Below are positions 59,921 through 64,000 of a stretch of 64,000 bases of DNA, piece after piece. Under the pieces are notes generated by a model that made no database searches, was not told the origin of the DNA, and saw only the letters and a list, made by a program, of their open reading frames with translations. The stretch covers positions 61,234 to 125,233 of the IMG/VR virus record IMGVR_UViG_3300021185_003522; one strand, written 5' to 3'. A program made the position numbers and the translations under genes. The stretch's first letter is position 1, and every line of letters starts with the position of its first letter. This DNA comes from a virus.

Positions 59921-62900
59921 ATGGCACTAACATCACCAGGCGTAGAAGTTACAATAATAGACGAAAGTAATTATCTTCCGGCCGCAACAAATTCAGTACC
60001 TTACATTTTGATAGCAACTGCTCAAAATAAAGTAAGCGGTACAGGAGTCGGAGTAGCCGCAGGAACAACGGCAGCAAATGCAAATAAATGTTACTTAATA
60101 ACATCACAAAGAGATTTAGCAAACACATTTGGAACACCGTTCTTCTATAGTACATCTGCAGGAACAAGCATTAACGGATACGAACTTAATGAATATGGAT
60201 TACTTGCAGCCTACAGTACATTGGGCGTAAGCAACAGAGCATACGTACAAAGAGCAGATGTTGATCTAAGCCAACTTACTGCAACACTAGTAAGACCAAC
60301 AGGTGATCCTGCAGATGGTGTATACTGGTTCGACACAGGTGTATCAGCATTTGGTGCATTTGAATGGAGTGCAACTACAGAAACATTTACTAACAAAGTG
60401 CCTACAGTTATTACAAATGTGTCTGACTTAGTTGGTGGCGTTTCAAGTGGAATACCACTAGCAAGTATAGGTAGTATTGGCGACTATGCAGTGAATACAA
60501 CAAATACAAACAATCCTGTGTATTATAAGTCACCAGGTAATGTTTCGAGTGATCCAGCAGTGACAGCAAATAGTTGGGTGCTTGTTGGAAGCGATGCATG
60601 GAAGAACTCATGGCCAACAATTATTGGAACTGCTACTAATCCAACTCTTACTGTTGGAAATACAATGATATTAAACGATGTCACTGTTGCAATGACTGGT
60701 ACAACAATTACAACTGCCGCTTCAGATATCAATAGTGCATCAATATCTGGTATAAGTGCAACAGTAGCAAATGGAAAACTGCAGATATTTGTTGATTCAA
60801 ATGGAACTAATGACGGATCAACTGATAGTGGTAATGGTATATTAATGGTAGACGCAGGAACTGGAACAGTACTTGCTGATTTAGGTATTACTGTAAGCGG
60901 CGACAAGCCTTACTATGCACCTGTTATACACTTTGGATTTAACTATAATAATCCAAGTTGGGCCGCTACTGGAACAGAGCCTCATCCAACAGGAAGTGTT
61001 TGGTATAAATTAAACAATGTGAACACAGGTGTAAATCTTGTTGTGAAGCAGTATTCAGCCGCAACTGATACTTTTACGACATTAAGTACACCAGTTCATT
61101 TTAGCGATCAAGCTGCGAATAAAACATATGACCCTGCAGGTGGTGGAACAAACATTCCGGTTGGATCATTGTATGTTGAATACAATTGTTTGCGTGCTGA
61201 TACATATGTCTCTAAATTTTATCAAAGATATGTAACTGGTGCAACTTTAGTAACTGGTACCTTAACAACACCAACTTTTGTCGCTGAAGAAACTTTTACA
61301 ATACAGGCTAGTGCAAAAAATACTACTACACTTACTGCCGCAGTAACTGCAACTGTAAAAGGAACAACAGCAACTGATTTTGTTACTGCATTTACTGCGG
61401 CCAACGTAGCAAATACAACTGCAAGAGTTTTATCAACTGGTGCAGTACAAATTGAACATACAGAGGGTGGCGTAATTTTACTAGTAGATACAAGTGGAAC
61501 GCCAGTTGCTGATGCAGGAATAACAATAGGAGTTACTACAGGACAAGTGAGAACTAACCCAGCTGGTGGAATCATCCTTAGTAACTGGATACCATTAGGT
61601 TTTGGTAACACACCTGCATATACTGCTAGTTCAACTGCTCCAAGTATTGATCCAGCAGATGGAACAAATTGGTATTATAGTGCAACAGACGAATGTGATA
61701 TTATGATTCAAAGTGGTGGCACATGGAAAGGCTATCAAAATGTTACCTCAGACATAAGAGGATTTGATCTTTCTACTACTAGTCCAAATGGACCAATAGT
61801 AGCCGCGAGTGCTCCAACAAAGCAAAGCGACGACAGTGCATTAGTATATGGTGATATATGGATTTCAACCTCAAACTTAGACGAATATCCTGACATATAT
61901 AGATGGGAAAGTGTAAGTTCGGTTGATCAATGGGTAGAAATAGATAACTCAGATCAAACAACACAGAATGGAATACTATTTGCTGATATGCGTTGGGCAG
62001 GTAACGGAACAACAGATCCTATTACTGGTGATATTCCTACTATAAAAAGTTTATTAACAAGCGACTATGTTGATTTAGACAAAGCAGATCCTTCACTTTA
62101 TCCTGAAGGAATGCTAGTGTGGAATATGAGACGTAGTGGATTTAACGTAAAGAGTTTCCAAGCTGATTACTTTAATGCAGCTGACTTTCCGTTTGCAACA
62201 TATGGAGCCTTACCTACTGTAAAAGATGCATGGGTTACTTCAAGTGGATTACAATCAAATGGAGCAATGTTTGCTGGAAGAAAAGCAGTAAGAAATATAG
62301 TAGTAAAAGCGTTAAAAGCAGCAGTAGATGGTTCACAAGAATTGCGTGAAGAGCAAAAAATATTTAACTTGCTTTCTTGTCCTAACTATGAAGAATTAGC
62401 AAGTAACTTAGTTGCACTTAACAATGAGCGTAACAATACAGGATTCATTTTAAGTGATGCTCCAATGCGTTTAGCAGACACAGGTACAGACATTACAAAT
62501 TGGGCAACCAATGCTAATGGCGATGGCTTAACAACTGCTGATCCATACTTTGGTGTGTTTTATCCAAGTTGTCAAACAACTGACTTATCAGGAACAACAG
62601 TAGTTGCACCATCAACACACATGATGCTTAGAACAGTTGTGCGTTCAGATGATGTAGCGTTTCCTTGGTTAGCACCAGCAGGTACTAGACGTGGTACTGT
62701 TGACAATGCAAGTCAATTAGGCTATGTAAATGCACAAACAGGAGAGTTTACGCAAACTGCTGTGAGACAAGGTTTAAGAGATACACTTTATTCTAATAGC
62801 ATAAACCCAATTACGTTTATTCCTGGGTCAGGTATCTTAAACTATGGAAACAAAACTACATTTAGTGGAACATCTTTAGATAGAATAAACGTTTCAAGAC

Positions 62901-63232
62901 TTGTAGCATTTATTAGAGGAAGACTAGAAACGATTGGTAAGAACTTTGTATTTGAGCCAAATGATACTACAACACGCGATGAGATTAAGAATGCTATCGA
63001 GAGCTTGATGATTGATCTAGTAGCAAAGCGTGGTATATATGACTACCTGGTGGTATGTGACGAATCAAACAACACACCAACAAGAATTGATGCCAACGAA
63101 CTATATGTTGATGTTGCAATTGAGCCGGTAAAAGCAATTGAATTCATCTACATACCGGTTAGAATTAAAAACACAGGTGAAATAAGTGCTGGTAACGTAG
63201 CAAGTTCAGGAACCATTTCATACGGTAGTTAA
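59921..63232 (+). CDS. gp18: Tail sheath protein gp18
   Basis: 1103-residue contractile sheath protein. The start (LTSPGVEVTIIDESNY) and the C-terminal third carry the family pattern: GAMFAGRKAVRNIVVKALKAAV, then RGTVDNASQLGYVNAQTGEFTQTAVRQGL, NPITFIPGSGILNYGNKTT, LDRINVSRLVAFIRGRLETI, VDVAIEPVKAIEFIYIPVRI. T4 gp18 has 659 residues; the extra ~440 lie mainly between ~230 and ~640, rich in Thr/Gly and beta-like repeats. A bigger outer domain on the sheath is likely. Late promoter and AAGGA precede it; a strong terminator follows. Confidence 0.94.
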   Translation: MALTSPGVEVTIIDESNYLPAATNSVPYILIATAQNKVSGTGVGVAAGTTAANANKCYLITSQRDLANTFGTPFFYSTSAGTSINGYELNEYGLLAAYSTLGVSNRAYVQRADVDLSQLTATLVRPTGDPADGVYWFDTGVSAFGAFEWSATTETFTNKVPTVITNVSDLVGGVSSGIPLASIGSIGDYAVNTTNTNNPVYYKSPGNVSSDPAVTANSWVLVGSDAWKNSWPTIIGTATNPTLTVGNTMILNDVTVAMTGTTITTAASDINSASISGISATVANGKLQIFVDSNGTNDGSTDSGNGILMVDAGTGTVLADLGITVSGDKPYYAPVIHFGFNYNNPSWAATGTEPHPTGSVWYKLNNVNTGVNLVVKQYSAATDTFTTLSTPVHFSDQAANKTYDPAGGGTNIPVGSLYVEYNCLRADTYVSKFYQRYVTGATLVTGTLTTPTFVAEETFTIQASAKNTTTLTAAVTATVKGTTATDFVTAFTAANVANTTARVLSTGAVQIEHTEGGVILLVDTSGTPVADAGITIGVTTGQVRTNPAGGIILSNWIPLGFGNTPAYTASSTAPSIDPADGTNWYYSATDECDIMIQSGGTWKGYQNVTSDIRGFDLSTTSPNGPIVAASAPTKQSDDSALVYGDIWISTSNLDEYPDIYRWESVSSVDQWVEIDNSDQTTQNGILFADMRWAGNGTTDPITGDIPTIKSLLTSDYVDLDKADPSLYPEGMLVWNMRRSGFNVKSFQADYFNAADFPFATYGALPTVKDAWVTSSGLQSNGAMFAGRKAVRNIVVKALKAAVDGSQELREEQKIFNLLSCPNYEELASNLVALNNERNNTGFILSDAPMRLADTGTDITNWATNANGDGLTTADPYFGVFYPSCQTTDLSGTTVVAPSTHMMLRTVVRSDDVAFPWLAPAGTRRGTVDNASQLGYVNAQTGEFTQTAVRQGLRDTLYSNSINPITFIPGSGILNYGNKTTFSGTSLDRINVSRLVAFIRGRLETIGKNFVFEPNDTTTRDEIKNAIESLMIDLVAKRGIYDYLVVCDESNNTPTRIDANELYVDVAIEPVKAIEFIYIPVRIKNTGEISAGNVASSGTISYGS

Positions 63233-63250
63233 AACCTACAAAACAAATTT

Positions 63251-63277
63251 AAAATGAGGTTTAGGCCTCATTTTTTT
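63251..63277 (+). terminator. Terminator after sheath gene
   Basis: AAAATGAGG and CCTCATTTT form a 9-bp stem around TTTAGG, with a run of seven T (63271-63277). Confidence 0.88.
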
Positions 63278-63290
63278 GTGGCGAAATTTA

Positions 63291-63298
63291 GATAAATA
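63291..63298 (+). promoter_or_regulatory. Late promoter motif before tube gene
   Basis: GATAAATA 26 bases before the gp19 ATG at 63325, with AAGGAGA between. Confidence 0.75.
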
Positions 63299-63324
63299 AT
63301 ATTTGTAATAAGGAGAATTAGAAA

Positions 63325-63942
63325 ATGGCCGTATCATCGCTAACAAGAATGACAGTTCCTTTGGCATCAGACCAATCAAGTCCAACTCAAGGACTGTTAA
63401 TGCCAAAACTAAAATATCGCTACCGGGTGGTATTTGAAAATCTTGGCGTGTCTACACCTAGAACAGAACTTACCAAACAGGTAATGACTTTTACTAGACC
63501 TACTATAAACTTTGAAGAAATTGAAGTACCAATCTACAACAGTAGAATTTATCTTGCTGGACGTCAAACATGGGACGCTGTATCAGCAACATTTAGAGAT
63601 GACGCTGGCGGAAACGTAAGTAGACTAATTGGTGAGCAAATACAAAAGCAAATGGATACACTAGAACAAGCAAGTGCAAGTTCAGGTATTGATTACAAAT
63701 TTACTACACGTTGTGAAGTATTAGATGGTGGTAACGGAACAAGCACACCAAACGTACTTGAAACTTGGGAATTATATGGTTGCTTTTTAGTAAATGCTAA
63801 CTATGGTGATTTAGATTACGGTTCAAACGATCCTGTAACTATTGAAACATCAATACGTTATGACAACGCAGTACAGACACCACTTGGAACAGGAATCGGA
63901 GCAACAGTAGGAAGAACACTGGGTGACGTCGTAACTGGCTAA
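63325..63942 (+). CDS. gp19: Tail tube protein gp19
   Basis: A 205-residue tube subunit. The core (YRVVFENLGVSTPRTELTKQVMTFTRPTINFEEIEVPIYNSRIYLAGRQTWDAVSATFRDDAGG...) follows the gp19 plan in which a receptor-like beta barrel with 'FTRP...E.PI.N...YLAGR.TWD..S.TFRDD' forms the hexameric ring. T4 gp19 has 163 residues. Its position directly after the sheath matches T4 18-19, though it has its own late promoter and terminator upstream. Confidence 0.9.
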   Translation: MAVSSLTRMTVPLASDQSSPTQGLLMPKLKYRYRVVFENLGVSTPRTELTKQVMTFTRPTINFEEIEVPIYNSRIYLAGRQTWDAVSATFRDDAGGNVSRLIGEQIQKQMDTLEQASASSGIDYKFTTRCEVLDGGNGTSTPNVLETWELYGCFLVNANYGDLDYGSNDPVTIETSIRYDNAVQTPLGTGIGATVGRTLGDVVTG

Positions 63943-63962
63943 TTAAGTTTAAGGAGTAACTT

Positions 63963-64000
63963 ATGGCTTTCGGTGAAGACTTTCTCAAAGGATTCTTTGG
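63963..64000 (+). CDS. Start of another structural gene (partial)
   Basis: ATG at 63963 after an AAGGAGT ribosome site, giving MAFGEDFLKGFFG before the window ends. It follows the tube gene in the same transcript. The opening resembles tail-tube-like or neck-associated proteins of marine T4-like phages, but thirteen residues do not allow an assignment. Confidence 0.6.
   Translation, partial: MAFGEDFLKGFF

Noticed and set aside
1-64000. CRISPR arrays, insertion sequences or integration sites
   Set aside because: No regularly spaced repeat array, transposase or integrase was seen on either strand.

Overview
The window is 64 kb of an AT-rich T4-like (tailed, contractile) bacteriophage genome. 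The call rests on a large set of recognisable T4 virion and late-gene homologues: baseplate gp5, gp6, gp25, gp26, gp53; neck and tail gp13, gp14, gp15, gp18, gp19; head gp20, gp21, gp22, gp23 and small core proteins; the late sigma factor gp55; recombination nuclease gp46/gp47; dNMP kinase; and a DexA-type exonuclease. Gene content, low GC and compact overlapping genes suggest a marine T4-like phage of the cyanophage/pelagiphage kind. The host cannot be read from this window: no photosynthesis genes, integrase or tRNA were found.

Layout. 1-17735 (minus strand) is a baseplate block, read right to left: two proline/acid-rich baseplate proteins around a gp53-like protein, gp5-like spike, gp25, gp6, then a giant structural protein that runs off the left edge. 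17846-25932 (plus) is an early/middle operon behind a strong sigma70-like promoter: gp55, gp47, a radical-SAM enzyme, gp46, a PLP-enzyme/unknown/PLP-enzyme trio and a GIY-YIG nuclease. 25933-26449 carries no gene but folds into a series of stem-loops and looks like a structured RNA with its own promoter. A sulfotransferase-like gene follows. 27028-29357 (minus) holds gp26, a short gp51-like gene and three accessory genes. 29424-38338 (plus) is a tape-measure candidate and the head module. 38397-51616 (plus) is a fibre/adhesin region of modular repeat proteins, with two small glycosyltransferase-fold proteins among them. 51589-55698 (minus) has a Nudix hydrolase, gp15, gp14 and four small genes. 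55860-59504 (plus) has an unknown basic protein, gp13, a very basic protein, a DexA-like exonuclease and dNMP kinase. An HNH-type gene (minus), sheath gp18, tube gp19 and the start of one more gene close the window.

Regulation can be read directly. Fifteen copies of an 8-base late-promoter motif (T/C/G/A followed by ATAAATA, as in the T4 late promoter) stand before virion genes on both strands, matching the presence of gp55. Sigma70-like promoters stand before gp55, gp46, the candidate RNA, the 420-aa gene, the DexA-like gene and a small minus-strand cluster. At several promoters the expected transcription start falls on the ATG, which implies leaderless mRNAs. Strong hairpin-plus-T terminators follow the capsid, decoration, fibre and sheath genes; two of them are near-identical UUCG hairpins.

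Most worth following up: the radical-SAM gene lodged between the two halves of the recombination nuclease, followed by two diverged PLP enzymes; the ~400-nt structured RNA candidate next to them; and the two glycosyltransferase-fold genes inside the fibre region. All functions are assigned by reading sequence motifs only; no database search was run.
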